Assembly (NCBI RefSeq): GCF_004208635.1
Contig: NZ_CP035806.1
Coordinates: 2,542,001-2,606,000 of the forward strand
Reading direction: 5' to 3'
Length of the DNA stretch: 64,000 nt
Origin: Leucobacter triazinivorans
GTDB taxonomy: Bacteria > Actinomycetota > Actinomycetes > Actinomycetales > Microbacteriaceae
A model generated the notes under the pieces. It had not been told where the DNA came from. It searched no databases and was given only the letters and a program-made list of their open reading frames with translations. A program made the translations under genes and the position numbers. Shown here one piece after another: positions 15,111 to 23,704 of the stretch; within the stretch, counting starts at the first letter, position 1; every line of letters starts with the position of its first letter.

Positions 15111-18100
15111 CTAGATGAGGCCCTCCGAGAGCCGATTCGGGGTGCCGAACCGGTGCGCCGTGATGGAGACCGCCTGCTCCCGCAGATGCGGCAGCATCTC
15201 CACGCGCCCGGCCGATACGACCTCTCCCGCGTAGACGGCGATGTCCGGCTTGCCGCCCGAGGCCTCGACGACCGCTGCCGCCTCGTCCTCGCGCGATGCA
15301 CCGGCGACGATGCGGATGCGCCCGCCGGCCCGGGGGCCTCGGCGCTCGGCGAGCTGGTGCACGCGCGCGGCCCAGGCGGTGGCGTCCTCGAAGCGCACCT
15401 CCACGCCGGCCGCGGCGAGCGCCGCGAGGAGCGGCTGCGGCAGTGCGATCGGCGTGCTCACCGCGGGCGTCGATCCCGCCGCGAGACCCGCCGCGATCGC
15501 GCGCACGGCGCGGTGCAGCGGGGCGTCGGCGGCGATCCGGATCGTCACCGGCACTGGCAGGTAGCGCAGCAGATTGCGCTCCACGCCGAGCTGGGAGGCG
15601 TCGCGCGCGATCCCGAACTCGTCGTCCCATGCCGCGGCGTCCGAGCCGAGCGCGGCCCGGAGCCAGTCGAGCTCCGCCCCGGCCACGCCGGCTTGCTGGG
15701 CCGCGGTGAGCAGCGGCGCCGCGGCCGGCCGTGGCGCCCGGAGCTCGCCCGCGACGGGCGCGTCGGTCCAGTCGCCGAGGCCGTGCAGGTAGTTGGGGCC
15801 GCCGGCCTTGGTGCCGGCGCCGATGGCCGACTTCTTCCAGCCGCCGAACGACTGCCTGCGCACGATCGCGCCGGTGATGCCCCGGTTGACGTACAGGTTG
15901 CCCGCCTCGACGCGCCGCAGCCACAGGGCCAGCTCGTCGCGGTCGAGGGAGTGCAGGCCGCTCGTGAGGCCGTAGTCGATCTCGTTGACCATGTCGATCG
16001 CCTCGTCGAGGGTCTCCGCGGTCATGATCCCGAGGATCGGGCCGAAGTACTCGGTGAGGTGGTATTCGGATCCGCGTCGCACCCCGTCGCGCACGCCCGG
16101 GCTCCAGAGCTTGCTTCTGCCCTGCGCGTCGCGCGCCAGCGGGCTGTCGCTCTCGACAGGCGCGGGCTCGATGAGCCACTCCTCGCCCGGGCCCAGCGTC
16201 GTGAGCCCGCGCAGCAGCTTGCCGTCGGGGGCGTTGATGACCGTGCCCATCTGGGTCTCGAGGTGCTCGGGGGTGCCGACCTTGAGCGATCGGACGGCGT
16301 CGAGCAGCTGGCCGCGGAAGCGCTTCGACGTGGCGACGGAGCCGACGAGGATCACGAGAGAGGCCGCTGAGCACTTCTGTCCGGCGTGACCGAATGCCGA
16401 CAGCGCCACATCCTTCGCCGCGAGGTCGAGGTCGGCGTTCGGGGTGACGATCACCGCGTTCTTGCCGCTGGTTTCGGCGAGGATCGGCAGATCGCTGCGG
16501 AATTCGCGGAACTTCACGGCAGTCTCGTACGCGCCGGTGAGGATGAGGCGGTCCACGCGCCGATCGCCGACGAGCCTCGCTCCGAGCTCGCGCTCGTCGA
16601 ACTGCACGAGCTGCAGTACGTCGCGGGGCACACCGGCCTCCCACAGCGCCTCGACCATCACGGCGCCCGATCGCGCCGAGCTCGCGGCCGGCTTGATGAT
16701 CACGGAGGATCCCGCAGCCAGCGCCGAGAGCACGCCCCCGGCGGGGATGGCCACGGGGAAGTTCCACGGCGGGATGACCGCGATCAGCTTCTGCCGGCGG
16801 AACTCCGCGCCGTCGACCCGGTCGAGCAGCTGGCCGAGCATCGCGTAGTAGTTGGCGAAGTCGATCGCCTCGGACACCTCGGGGTCGCCCTGATCCAGCG
16901 TCTTGCCGCACTCCGAGCCCATCACCTCGAGCAGCTCGGCGCGCCTCGCTTCGAGTCGCTCGCCGGCCCGGAAGAGAATGCGCGCGCGCTCATCGGTGCC
17001 GAGCGCCTGCCAGCCGTCGGCGGCCGCGACCCCGCGCTCCACGGCTGCGTCGAGCTGCGCCTCGTCGCCGATACGCGACGAGGCGACGAGCTCAGCGCCG
17101 AGGCGCGAGTCGACCATGCGGCTGGCGATCCCGCGCCCCCAGGCGCGATTCCCGGGCAGATCGGGATCGGTGTCGGCCGTGTTGTCGAACTCGCCCCGAC
17201 GGCCGGCTTCGATGCGCGCCTCGATGCGGGCCTCGGCGCCGGCCTCGTCGTACTCGCGCCGATCCTGCACCCGGTTCGGCGGCGGGACCCTGAGCGATGC
17301 TTCGGTGCCGTCACCAGTGATGGCCGAGAGATCGTCGAGCGACGCGAGGAAGCGCTGCTTCTCGCGCTCGAACAGGGCGGGGCTGTCGTTCAGCTCGAAC
17401 ACGGCCGACATGAAGTTCTCCTGGCTGGCCCCCTCCTCGAGGCGGCGGATCAGGTAGGCGATCGCCACGTCGAACTCCTGGGGATGCACCACCGGCGTGT
17501 AGAGCAGCAGGGATCCGACCTCGCGCTTCACGGCCTCGGCCTGCCCGGTGGCCATGCCGAGCAGCATCTCGAACTCGATGCCGGCCTGCGCCCCGCGCGC
17601 CTTCGCGAGGAGCCAGGCGAGGGCCACGTCGAAGAGGTTGTGGCCCGCGACGCCGATGCGCACGTTGCGCACCCGCTCCGGGGTGAGCGCGTAGTCGATC
17701 ACGGCCTTGTAGCTCGTGTCCGAATCCTGCTTGGTGCCCCAGGTGGCGACCGGCCAGCCGTGGATCGCGGCGTCGACGTGCTCCATCGGCAGGTTGGCGC
17801 CCTTCACGATGCGCACCTTGATGGGGGCCCCGCCGCCCGACACGCGCGCCGCGGCCCACTCCTGCAGATCGATCATCGCGCCGAGCGCGTCCGGCAGGTA
17901 CGCCTGCAGCACGATGCCGGCTTCGAGCTCGGCGAACTCGGGGCGTTCGAGGATGCGCTTGAAGACCGCGATGGTGAGGTCGAGGTCCTTGTACTCCTCC
18001 ATGTCGAGGTTGATGAACTTCTTCGGGGAGGCGGCGTTCGCCCGCTCGAAGAGGGGCACGAGCTGCTCCTCGATGTGCGCCACGGCCTCGTCGAACGCCC

Positions 18101-18680
18101 AGTGGTTGTGCGGCGCCACCGTCGACGAGACCTTGATGGACACGTAGTCGACGTCGTCGCGGGCGAGCAGCGCGTGGGTCCCGGCGAGACGGCGCTCGGC
18201 CTCGCGCTGCCCGAGGATCGCCTCGCCCAGCAGGTTGATGTTGAGGCGCACGCCGTCGCGCGTGACCTTCGCGATCGCCGGCCCGAGCCTGGCATCGCTC
18301 GCGTCGATGATGAGGTGGCTCACCATCTGCCGCAGCACCTTGCGGGCGATCGGCACCACGATTCCGGGCAGGGGCTTCGCGAGGGCGCCTCCGAGACCGA
18401 TCGCGCCCCGCATGGGCGCGGGCAGGAACGCCGGGGTGAGGGGGGTGAGCTCGTTGAGCTTCTTCGCCGCCGCGCTCAGGTCTTCGGGGCGCACGACCCC
18501 GTCGACGAAGCCGACGGTGAAGTCGAGGCCGTTCGGATCGCGCAGCACGCCGGCGAGGCGTTCGGCCGAGGGGTCCGCGGGAACCTCGGCGGCTTCGCGC
18601 AGCCAGCGCTGCACGAGCCGGACGGCCTCGTCGGCGAGGTCCTGGGGGCGGGTGGCGGTGCCTGCGACGCGACTGCTCAC
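15111..18680 (-). CDS. putA: Bifunctional proline dehydrogenase / P5C dehydrogenase
   Basis: A 1189-residue enzyme that oxidises proline to glutamate in two steps. The N-terminal PRODH barrel (about residues 100-400, FAD-linked) includes DYVSIKVSSTVAPHN and LQAYLPDA. The aldehyde-dehydrogenase part (about residues 520-990) has VIPPWNFPVAIPAGG, ILAETSGKN and the catalytic Cys770 in FGHAGQKCSA. About 190 C-terminal residues form an extra Ala-rich domain, as in many actinobacterial PutA proteins. There is no N-terminal ribbon-helix-helix repressor domain. GTG 18680 is preceded by AAAGG on the minus strand. It is divergent from a LysR gene, which probably controls it. Confidence 0.95.
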   Translation of the reverse strand: MSSRVAGTATRPQDLADEAVRLVQRWLREAAEVPADPSAERLAGVLRDPNGLDFTVGFVDGVVRPEDLSAAAKKLNELTPLTPAFLPAPMRGAIGLGGALAKPLPGIVVPIARKVLRQMVSHLIIDASDARLGPAIAKVTRDGVRLNINLLGEAILGQREAERRLAGTHALLARDDVDYVSIKVSSTVAPHNHWAFDEAVAHIEEQLVPLFERANAASPKKFINLDMEEYKDLDLTIAVFKRILERPEFAELEAGIVLQAYLPDALGAMIDLQEWAAARVSGGGAPIKVRIVKGANLPMEHVDAAIHGWPVATWGTKQDSDTSYKAVIDYALTPERVRNVRIGVAGHNLFDVALAWLLAKARGAQAGIEFEMLLGMATGQAEAVKREVGSLLLYTPVVHPQEFDVAIAYLIRRLEEGASQENFMSAVFELNDSPALFEREKQRFLASLDDLSAITGDGTEASLRVPPPNRVQDRREYDEAGAEARIEARIEAGRRGEFDNTADTDPDLPGNRAWGRGIASRMVDSRLGAELVASSRIGDEAQLDAAVERGVAAADGWQALGTDERARILFRAGERLEARRAELLEVMGSECGKTLDQGDPEVSEAIDFANYYAMLGQLLDRVDGAEFRRQKLIAVIPPWNFPVAIPAGGVLSALAAGSSVIIKPAASSARSGAVMVEALWEAGVPRDVLQLVQFDERELGARLVGDRRVDRLILTGAYETAVKFREFRSDLPILAETSGKNAVIVTPNADLDLAAKDVALSAFGHAGQKCSAASLVILVGSVATSKRFRGQLLDAVRSLKVGTPEHLETQMGTVINAPDGKLLRGLTTLGPGEEWLIEPAPVESDSPLARDAQGRSKLWSPGVRDGVRRGSEYHLTEYFGPILGIMTAETLDEAIDMVNEIDYGLTSGLHSLDRDELALWLRRVEAGNLYVNRGITGAIVRRQSFGGWKKSAIGAGTKAGGPNYLHGLGDWTDAPVAGELRAPRPAAAPLLTAAQQAGVAGAELDWLRAALGSDAAAWDDEFGIARDASQLGVERNLLRYLPVPVTIRIAADAPLHRAVRAIAAGLAAGSTPAVSTPIALPQPLLAALAAAGVEVRFEDATAWAARVHQLAERRGPRAGGRIRIVAGASREDEAAAVVEASGGKPDIAVYAGEVVSAGRVEMLPHLREQAVSITAHRFGTPNRLSEGLI

Positions 18681-18741
18681 TGGTGGCCTTTCTCGATGAC
18701 GCTGGGCGTCGGTGCAACTGGACGTTGAGGCCAGTGTGCGG

Positions 18742-18784
18742 CTTCTGGAGTATGAAGTACAGCGATGCTTTTTGTAGAATAAAG
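18742..18784. promoter_or_regulatory. Candidate LysR-type operators between putA and lysR
   Basis: The 137-base divergent gap holds an AT-rich patch with two dyads: CTTC-N8-GAAG at 18742-18757 and CTTT-N9-AAAG at 18768-18784. LysR proteins bind partly symmetric sites of the T-N11-A kind, usually as a pair of neighbouring boxes in exactly this position. The patch is also the only place here AT-rich enough for both promoters. Confidence 0.45.
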
Positions 18785-18817
18785 TGAAGTAAAACTGATG
18801 CTGTCGGCGGGAGTGCG

Positions 18818-19732
18818 ATGCTGGACGTGAAACGGCTGCGGCTGCTGTGGGAGCTGCACGCGCGCGGCACGATCGCTGCGGTGGCCGATGCGCTCAACTA
18901 CAGCCCCTCCGCGGTCTCGCAGCAGCTCGCAGTGCTGGAGCGCGAAGCGGGCGTGCCGCTGGTGCGCAAGGCGGGACGCACGCTGGAGCTCACCGCCGCG
19001 GGCGAGGTGCTGGTCGGCGAGACGGAGGAGCTGCTCGCGGCCCTCGAACGCGCCGAGTCCGCACTGCATCGCGCCCGCGCCGAGGTGGCGGGAACGATGC
19101 GGGTCGCGGCGTTCCAGACGGCCGTGCTCGCCATCATGCCCGGGGCGCTGCGTCGCCTGCGCGAGCGGTATCCCGCACTGCGCGTCGAGGTGGTGCAGTA
19201 CGAACCCGGCGCCGCCCTCCTCGAGACCTGGGCGCGCGGCTTCGATCTCGTGGTGGCCGAGCAGTACCCGGGGCACTCGACCCCGCACTTCCCCGGGCTC
19301 GACCGGCAGCCGCTGACGCGGGATCCGATCCGGCTCGGCCTTCCGCCGCTCGGCGCCGGAGACACCCGGTTCGACCGGGCAACGGAGCTGTCCGACCTCG
19401 CCGAACTGCCCTGGGTCATGGAACCGCACGGGGCCGCGACGCGCCACTGGGCCGAGCAGGCCTGCCGCAGTGCGGGCTTCGAGCCGGACGTGCGCTTCGA
19501 GACCGCCGACCTGCAGGCGCACCTGAGGCTGATCCAATCGGGCAACGCGGTCTCGCTGCTCCCCGGCCTCGTGCACGCGGGGGCCGCGGCCGACGTGCGG
19601 CTGCTGCCGCTGCCGGAGGATCCGCACCGCAGCATCTTCACTGCGACGCGCTCGTCCCGGGGTTCGCACCCCGCGCTCGCCGCCGTGCGCGAGGCGCTCG
19701 CCGCAGAGTCCTCGGAGCTGCGGTTCGGGTGA
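18818..19732 (+). CDS. LysR-family regulator, probably of proline catabolism
   Basis: A 304-residue LysR-type activator or repressor. The N-terminal winged helix-turn-helix (residues 1-60; ALNYSPSAVSQQLAVLEREA) is followed by a linker helix and a periplasmic-binding-like effector domain (about residues 90-300). GGGAG precedes ATG by 4 bases. It is divergent from putA across 137 bases with candidate operators, the classic setting for control of the neighbouring gene and itself. The effector, proline or otherwise, cannot be read from the sequence. Confidence 0.9.
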   Translation: MLDVKRLRLLWELHARGTIAAVADALNYSPSAVSQQLAVLEREAGVPLVRKAGRTLELTAAGEVLVGETEELLAALERAESALHRARAEVAGTMRVAAFQTAVLAIMPGALRRLRERYPALRVEVVQYEPGAALLETWARGFDLVVAEQYPGHSTPHFPGLDRQPLTRDPIRLGLPPLGAGDTRFDRATELSDLAELPWVMEPHGAATRHWAEQACRSAGFEPDVRFETADLQAHLRLIQSGNAVSLLPGLVHAGAAADVRLLPLPEDPHRSIFTATRSSRGSHPALAAVREALAAESSELRFG

Positions 19733-19800
19733 CATTCAGAACGGCGGCGGTAAAGTGGGTGCCGTCGGGAGCCCGGCACTACCCGAGGAAGGGGCGCGAT

Positions 19801-20496
19801 ATGAAGGTCGTCAGCTACAACCTGCGGAAGAACAGAGCCGTTGCCGAGATCGGCGCCCTCGCCGACGATCACGAGGTCGACGTGCTCTGTCTGCAGGAGG
19901 CCGAAGCGATCGCGTTGCCCGCGCACCTCGGCCACCTGTCGCTGGTGCACGCGACCGAGCGCAATCGGCTGGGGCTGGCGATGTACGTGCGCGAGGAGCG
20001 GTTCCGCACCCGTTCGGCGCACACCTTCCAGCTGAAGAAGTCGCTCCACGACCGCCTGCTCGCCCCCGCCCACGAACGGCTGCTGGGCGCGCGGATCCAC
20101 GACCTCGAGACCGAGCGTGACCTGGTCGTCGCCTCCTTCCACGCCGCTCCGCTGACGGCGCTCAACTCGCTGCGCCGCTACCAGATCCACACCGCGCTCG
20201 CGCAGCTGCGCCAGCTCGGGCCCGGCCTTCCAGCGCTCATGGTCGGCGACTACAACTACCCGGTGTTCAAAGGACGTCTCGATACCGAGATGCGGGATCA
20301 CGGCTACGAGCTCAGCCTGAGCGACAAGCGCACCTACACCCGCTACAAGATGTTCCGCGGGCACTTCGACTTCGCCACCTCCTCAGGGCTCGACATCAAC
20401 CGGGTCGAAACACTGCAGCGCGGCCTCTCCGACCACCTGCCGATCCTCGTCTCCGCCTCGCTGCGCGCGGACACGCTGGTGCCCGTCCCGGCGTGA
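19801..20496 (+). CDS. Endonuclease/exonuclease/phosphatase-fold hydrolase
   Basis: A 231-residue member of the EEP (DNase I-like) superfamily. The diagnostic blocks are present in order: SYNLRKN at the N terminus, the metal-binding Glu in LCLQEAE, SFHAAPL, VGDYNYPVF and the terminal SDHLP. This is enough for a metal-dependent phosphodiesterase or phosphatase, but the substrate (DNA, RNA, lipid or nucleotide) is not evident. There is no signal peptide. AAGGGG lies 8 bases before ATG. TAAAGT at 19748-19753 is a possible -10 box. It is 68 bases after the LysR gene and may be independent. Confidence 0.88.
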   Translation: MKVVSYNLRKNRAVAEIGALADDHEVDVLCLQEAEAIALPAHLGHLSLVHATERNRLGLAMYVREERFRTRSAHTFQLKKSLHDRLLAPAHERLLGARIHDLETERDLVVASFHAAPLTALNSLRRYQIHTALAQLRQLGPGLPALMVGDYNYPVFKGRLDTEMRDHGYELSLSDKRTYTRYKMFRGHFDFATSSGLDINRVETLQRGLSDHLPILVSASLRADTLVPVPA

Positions 20497-20622
20497 GCCC
20501 GGGCGCCCGCCGCCCGCCGCCCGCCCGGGCGCCCGCCGCCCGCCGCCCGCCCGGGCGCCCGCCGCCCGCCGCCCGCCCGGGCGCCGTCCCGTCCCCGCCC
20601 GGGCGCCGTCCCGTCCCCGGCG
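20497..20622. repeat. GC-only tandem repeat
   Basis: Three 26-base units built from GCCCGCC blocks plus CCGGGC are followed by two 22-base units with GCCGTCCCGTCCCC. The block is almost entirely G and C and follows the EEP gene stop immediately. GCCCGGGC palindromes recur at unit joints and could pause RNA polymerase. No gene is visible from 20497 to 20843. Confidence 0.85.
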
Positions 20623-20703
20623 AAACCGAGCTCATTGTTCGAACCCGACTCGTTCAGCGCTGATAATTCGGTCAGTCTCGCACGAACGGCTCGGATTCAG
20701 CGG
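20621..20703. repeat. 83-bp dispersed repeat, left copy
   Basis: It shares about 72% ungapped identity with 21873-21955. Conserved cores are CGAAACCGAG at the start, CATTGTTCGA and GATAATTCGGTC. The two copies are direct repeats 1252 bases apart and enclose the AbiEi-like gene. Confidence 0.7.
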
Positions 20704-20843
20704 CAGAGGGCGAACGAGCCGCTTGAACCACCGCAACTCGAGCTTCGCCCACAGGGAGCTGATTTTGGCGCGCCGGCGGGAATACAATCACATGGGCAGG
20801 TTCGGCGGCGCGACCCGGATCGCTTTCGCGAGACGCTTGTCCG

Positions 20844-21842
20844 ATGGAGCATCTGGAACGTATTCGGACTGTCCGCGGGCGACTCTGGTTCAGACGGCAC
20901 CTCCTCGGTGGTGAGTACGGTGATCCGGAGCTGCGCTTCGCGGTCTCGAGCGGCGTGGCCGTGCGGGTAGTGCGTGGATGCTACGTGGACGCCAAGGTCT
21001 GGAAGGCGATGCGACCCGAAGATCGATTGCTCGCCAGGACGCTCGCGGTCGCCGGGTTGGCGGGAGAGCGGCAACCGGTGTTCTCGCACCTCTCCGCTGC
21101 GGTGATCTGGGGGCTTCCGGTGTACTTCCGGCATCGTGGGCAGGCCGATCGGGTGCACCTGCTCATGGATCGTTCGGCGCCGGGCAGGAGCTCCGCGACG
21201 GTGCTGAGGCACGTCGGGGACCTTGCGGACGAAGAGCTCTGCGTGGTCGAGGGGTTGCGCGTCACCTCTCTGACGCGCACGGTGGTGGACCTCTCCCGGT
21301 CGGCGCCCGCGGAGACGGCGATCGGGTGCGCGGACGCCGGGCTTCGCGTGCTGTTCGGTTCGAGGCGCGACGGGCGCCTCGACGATGTCGAGGCCTGGAA
21401 GGAGGAGCAGTACCGTCTTCTCGGTGATATGCGAGGGATGCGGGGTGTCGCAGAGGCGCGCAGAATGTTGCGGATCGCGGATCCGCGTGCCGACTCCGTC
21501 GCCGAGAGCGTGAGCCGCTTGCAGTTGGTCCGGCTGGGGATTCCGCACGAGATCCAGGCGCATGTGGCCGGGTTGGACGGCGAGAACTACTGGATGGATT
21601 TCGATTTCATCGGGCAGCGGACGTTCGGTGAGATGGACGGCACGGTGAAGTACACGGACCAGAAGTACATGCGCGGCCGCACCCTCGAAGAGGTGCTGCT
21701 CGAGGAACGGGAGCGCGAGGCTCAGGTGAAGGGGATCACGCGGAAGGACTTCGTACGGTGGGGATGGAGCGCGATCCCGACGGCTCGGCGGTTCGGCCGT
21801 GTGCTTCGCGGGTTCGGCCTCGACGTGCCGGGCCTGGGATGA
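20844..21842 (+). CDS. AbiEi-like protein with C-terminal nuclease-like domain, unpaired
   Basis: A 332-residue protein of the kind often annotated as an AbiEi-type antitoxin/regulator. The N-terminal winged-helix part (residues 1-85) and central region (LRVTSLTRTVVDLSRSAP, with T-R-T-V-V-D) are typical. The C-terminal part has D-F-D-F-x-G-x-x-x-F-G-E-M-D-G-x-x-K-Y, an acidic E-x-D-x-x-x-K-like pattern seen in DUF559/Vsr-type PD-(D/E)xK folds. No AbiEii-like toxin gene adjoins it. No ribosome binding site precedes ATG, but TACAAT at 20783-20788 is a possible -10 box. It is flanked by imperfect 83-bp direct repeats, which may mean it was acquired as a small unit. Confidence 0.8.
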   Translation: MEHLERIRTVRGRLWFRRHLLGGEYGDPELRFAVSSGVAVRVVRGCYVDAKVWKAMRPEDRLLARTLAVAGLAGERQPVFSHLSAAVIWGLPVYFRHRGQADRVHLLMDRSAPGRSSATVLRHVGDLADEELCVVEGLRVTSLTRTVVDLSRSAPAETAIGCADAGLRVLFGSRRDGRLDDVEAWKEEQYRLLGDMRGMRGVAEARRMLRIADPRADSVAESVSRLQLVRLGIPHEIQAHVAGLDGENYWMDFDFIGQRTFGEMDGTVKYTDQKYMRGRTLEEVLLEEREREAQVKGITRKDFVRWGWSAIPTARRFGRVLRGFGLDVPGLG

Positions 21843-21872
21843 ATCGGTGCGATCTGAGTGCGCCCGCTCCGC

Positions 21873-21955
21873 CGAAACCGAGTCCATTGTTCGAGCCTGA
21901 GCCTTCTTGCGCGGATAATTCGGTCGGTTTGGAACACTGGGCTCAGTTTCGGTGG
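21873..21955. repeat. 83-bp dispersed repeat, right copy
   Basis: This is the partner of 20621-20703. Its ends are inverted relative to each other (CCGAAAC at the left, GTTTCGG at the right), so the element itself is a long imperfect palindrome. It lies between the convergent AbiEi-like and phosphonatase-like genes. Confidence 0.7.
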
Positions 21956-21988
21956 ATCGGGCGGGGGGGGCGGCACGGCCGGGCCGGG

Positions 21989-22702
21989 CTACGCGGTGCT
22001 GGTCGCCAGGTAGTCGGGGACCTCCGCGACCGAGTCGAGCAGCGCCGAATACGGCTGACCCGCGAAGGCATCCCGGGAGAGCTTGCCCGACAGTACGCCG
22101 ATCGTGATCGCGGCACCCGAGCGCGCACCCGCCTGCACATCGACGAGCGTGTCTCCGGCCACCAGCACCTCGGAGACGTCCGGAGTGCCGGTGAGCTCCA
22201 TGGCGCGGTGGATCATGTACGGCGCGGGCCGGCCCGAGGCGACTTCGTCGCCGCAGACCAGGGCATCGATGCGCACCGCCCGGTTCGGGGCAGAATCGTC
22301 GGGATCACTCAGCACCCACCCCAGACCCTCGAGGATCTGCTCGGCCACGTCGACCGAGAAACCGGTGGTGAGCGCCACCTTCGTGCCCGCTGCGCGGAGT
22401 GCGGCGATCGCCGCAGGAATTCCCGGCAACGGGGTCGGCGGGGTCTCGGCGTAGAGCTCGTCGAGGATCGCGCGGAAGCGCTCGAATGCGGCATCGACGG
22501 TTCCCGCGGGGGAGGGGTCGCCGCCGCCGAGCTCGATGAGCGCGGTGATCGCTGCGCGCTTCTCGGTGCCCATCCAGTTCTGCAGGTCGGCGGGTGAGAC
22601 GGAGACGCCCGTCTCCTCGACCGCGCGTCGCAGTGCCTCGTAGACGGCACCGCCGTCGTCGATGGTGGTGCCGGCCATGTCGAAGACGGCGAGGGTGATC
22701 AT
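21989..22702 (-). CDS. Phosphonatase-like HAD hydrolase
   Basis: A 237-residue HAD-family hydrolase close to phosphonoacetaldehyde hydrolase (PhnX). Motif I is D8-M-A-G-T12, the DxAGT form typical of phosphonatases. M44-G-x-x-K48 matches the position of the PhnX Schiff-base lysine. Motif II Thr (ALTTGFS) and the GDTLVD acidic motif are also present. It fits the PhnX-like subfamily (TIGR03351) that co-occurs with the FAD oxidoreductase and phosphonate importer found here. It would cleave the C-P bond of a phosphonoaldehyde. AAGGAG lies 7 bases before ATG. It is downstream of gntR in the same direction. Confidence 0.88.
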   Translation of the reverse strand: MITLAVFDMAGTTIDDGGAVYEALRRAVEETGVSVSPADLQNWMGTEKRAAITALIELGGGDPSPAGTVDAAFERFRAILDELYAETPPTPLPGIPAAIAALRAAGTKVALTTGFSVDVAEQILEGLGWVLSDPDDSAPNRAVRIDALVCGDEVASGRPAPYMIHRAMELTGTPDVSEVLVAGDTLVDVQAGARSGAAITIGVLSGKLSRDAFAGQPYSALLDSVAEVPDYLATSTA

Positions 22703-22760
22703 GAGGTGCTCCTTGGGGCGAGGATGTGGTGGGGCGAGGGTGTGGTGGGGCGAGTGGGGA

Positions 22761-23540
22761 TCAGGCGGTGCGCTCGAAGATGTCCGCCGTGGCGCTCGCC
22801 GCCTGGCGGGTCAGCGGAATGCGATGCTCCGCCGTGTTCTCCACCACGAACGTGGCCATCGACGGCAGGTACCGGTCGTCGGCGGTCTCGATGACCGTGC
22901 CCGTCTGGTCGTAGGCGAGGCGCCGCACGCGCAGCAGCGGCGAGCCGGGCGCGATGTGCATCTGCTCCACCTCGAGCGGATGCGCCGCGATCGCGTCGAT
23001 CACGTGCCGCGCCCGCACCGGGATGACCCCGGACTGGCAGAGCGTCTGATAGATGCTCCCGTTGTCGAGGTCGGCGGTGATCAGGTGTCTGCCGACCTCG
23101 TACGGGAAGAGCGAGCGCTCGAGCATGGCCGGCTTCTCGTCGAGCAGGCGCAGCCGGATGATCTCGACCACGGCGGTGTCGGGAGCGATCTGCAGCTCGC
23201 GGGCGATCTCCTCGGTCGCGGGCCGGCGGCTGGCCTCGATCACCCGCTGGCCGGGCGTGAGGCCGAGATAGCGCGCCCACTCGGTGAACGACATGAACGT
23301 GTCGAACGACTGCGCCGGTGCCGTGCGCTGCACGCGCGGCGGCGCGCCGCGCCCGCCGACGATCATGCCCTCCGAGCGCAGCGCCGCGAGCGCCTGTCGC
23401 ACGGGGCCGCGCGAGGTGCCGAACTCCGCGACGAGCGACTTCTCGCTCGGCACCCGGTCGCCGGGTTGCCAGACGCCGGTGCGGATCCGCTGCACCATCT
23501 CCTCGTACAGCTGCGCGTGCAGGGGCGAGTTCTCGTTCAT
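22761..23540 (-). CDS. GntR/HutC-family repressor with UTRA domain
   Basis: A 259-residue regulator. The N-terminal GntR winged helix (residues 1-70; VPSEKSLVAEFGTSRGPVRQAL) is followed by a UTRA ligand domain (about residues 100-245; ending DDRYLPSMATFVVENTAEHR). This is the PhnF/HutC branch, often linked to phosphonate genes. ATG 23540 has no Shine-Dalgarno sequence. TATGCT lies 6 bases before it on the minus strand, so the transcript is probably leaderless. A dyad at 23555-23570 lies just upstream of this -10 box and would support autorepression. It is divergent from the FAD oxidase and phnDCE genes. Confidence 0.9.
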   Translation of the reverse strand: MNENSPLHAQLYEEMVQRIRTGVWQPGDRVPSEKSLVAEFGTSRGPVRQALAALRSEGMIVGGRGAPPRVQRTAPAQSFDTFMSFTEWARYLGLTPGQRVIEASRRPATEEIARELQIAPDTAVVEIIRLRLLDEKPAMLERSLFPYEVGRHLITADLDNGSIYQTLCQSGVIPVRARHVIDAIAAHPLEVEQMHIAPGSPLLRVRRLAYDQTGTVIETADDRYLPSMATFVVENTAEHRIPLTRQAASATADIFERTA

Positions 23541-23554
23541 ACGGTCAGCATATG

Positions 23555-23570
23555 AGTTGTCATGACTAGT
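23555..23570. promoter_or_regulatory. GntR operator, gntR-proximal copy
   Basis: AGTTGTCATGACTAGT is a near-palindrome centred on GTCATGAC. It is placed between the -10 box (23547-23552) and the -35 region of gntR. The same AGTTGTYATGACTA motif recurs at 23667, next to the divergent operon. Confidence 0.65.
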
Positions 23571-23666
23571 GGGAAGGCCCTCCGGTGGCCTGAAAGTGAA
23601 TGATCGGTGACGATTCTGGATCCCGATCGTGCGGGTGGTGAACGATCGAGGAACAGGCTCGGCAGA

Positions 23667-23682
23667 AGTTGTTATGACTACT
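23667..23682. promoter_or_regulatory. GntR operator, oxidase-proximal copy
   Basis: AGTTGTTATGACTACT repeats the motif at 23555 with 14 of 16 bases alike, 112 bases away, and ends 22 bases before the FAD oxidase ATG. Paired sites in one divergent region are best explained by one regulator controlling both sides. Confidence 0.65.
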
Positions 23683-23704
23683 TTTGAGGCCGCACTATCG
23701 AAGC

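Noticed and set aside
16386..18728. Plus-strand frame of 780 codons opposite putA
   Set aside because: It mirrors putA codons. putA itself has intact PRODH and ALDH motifs.
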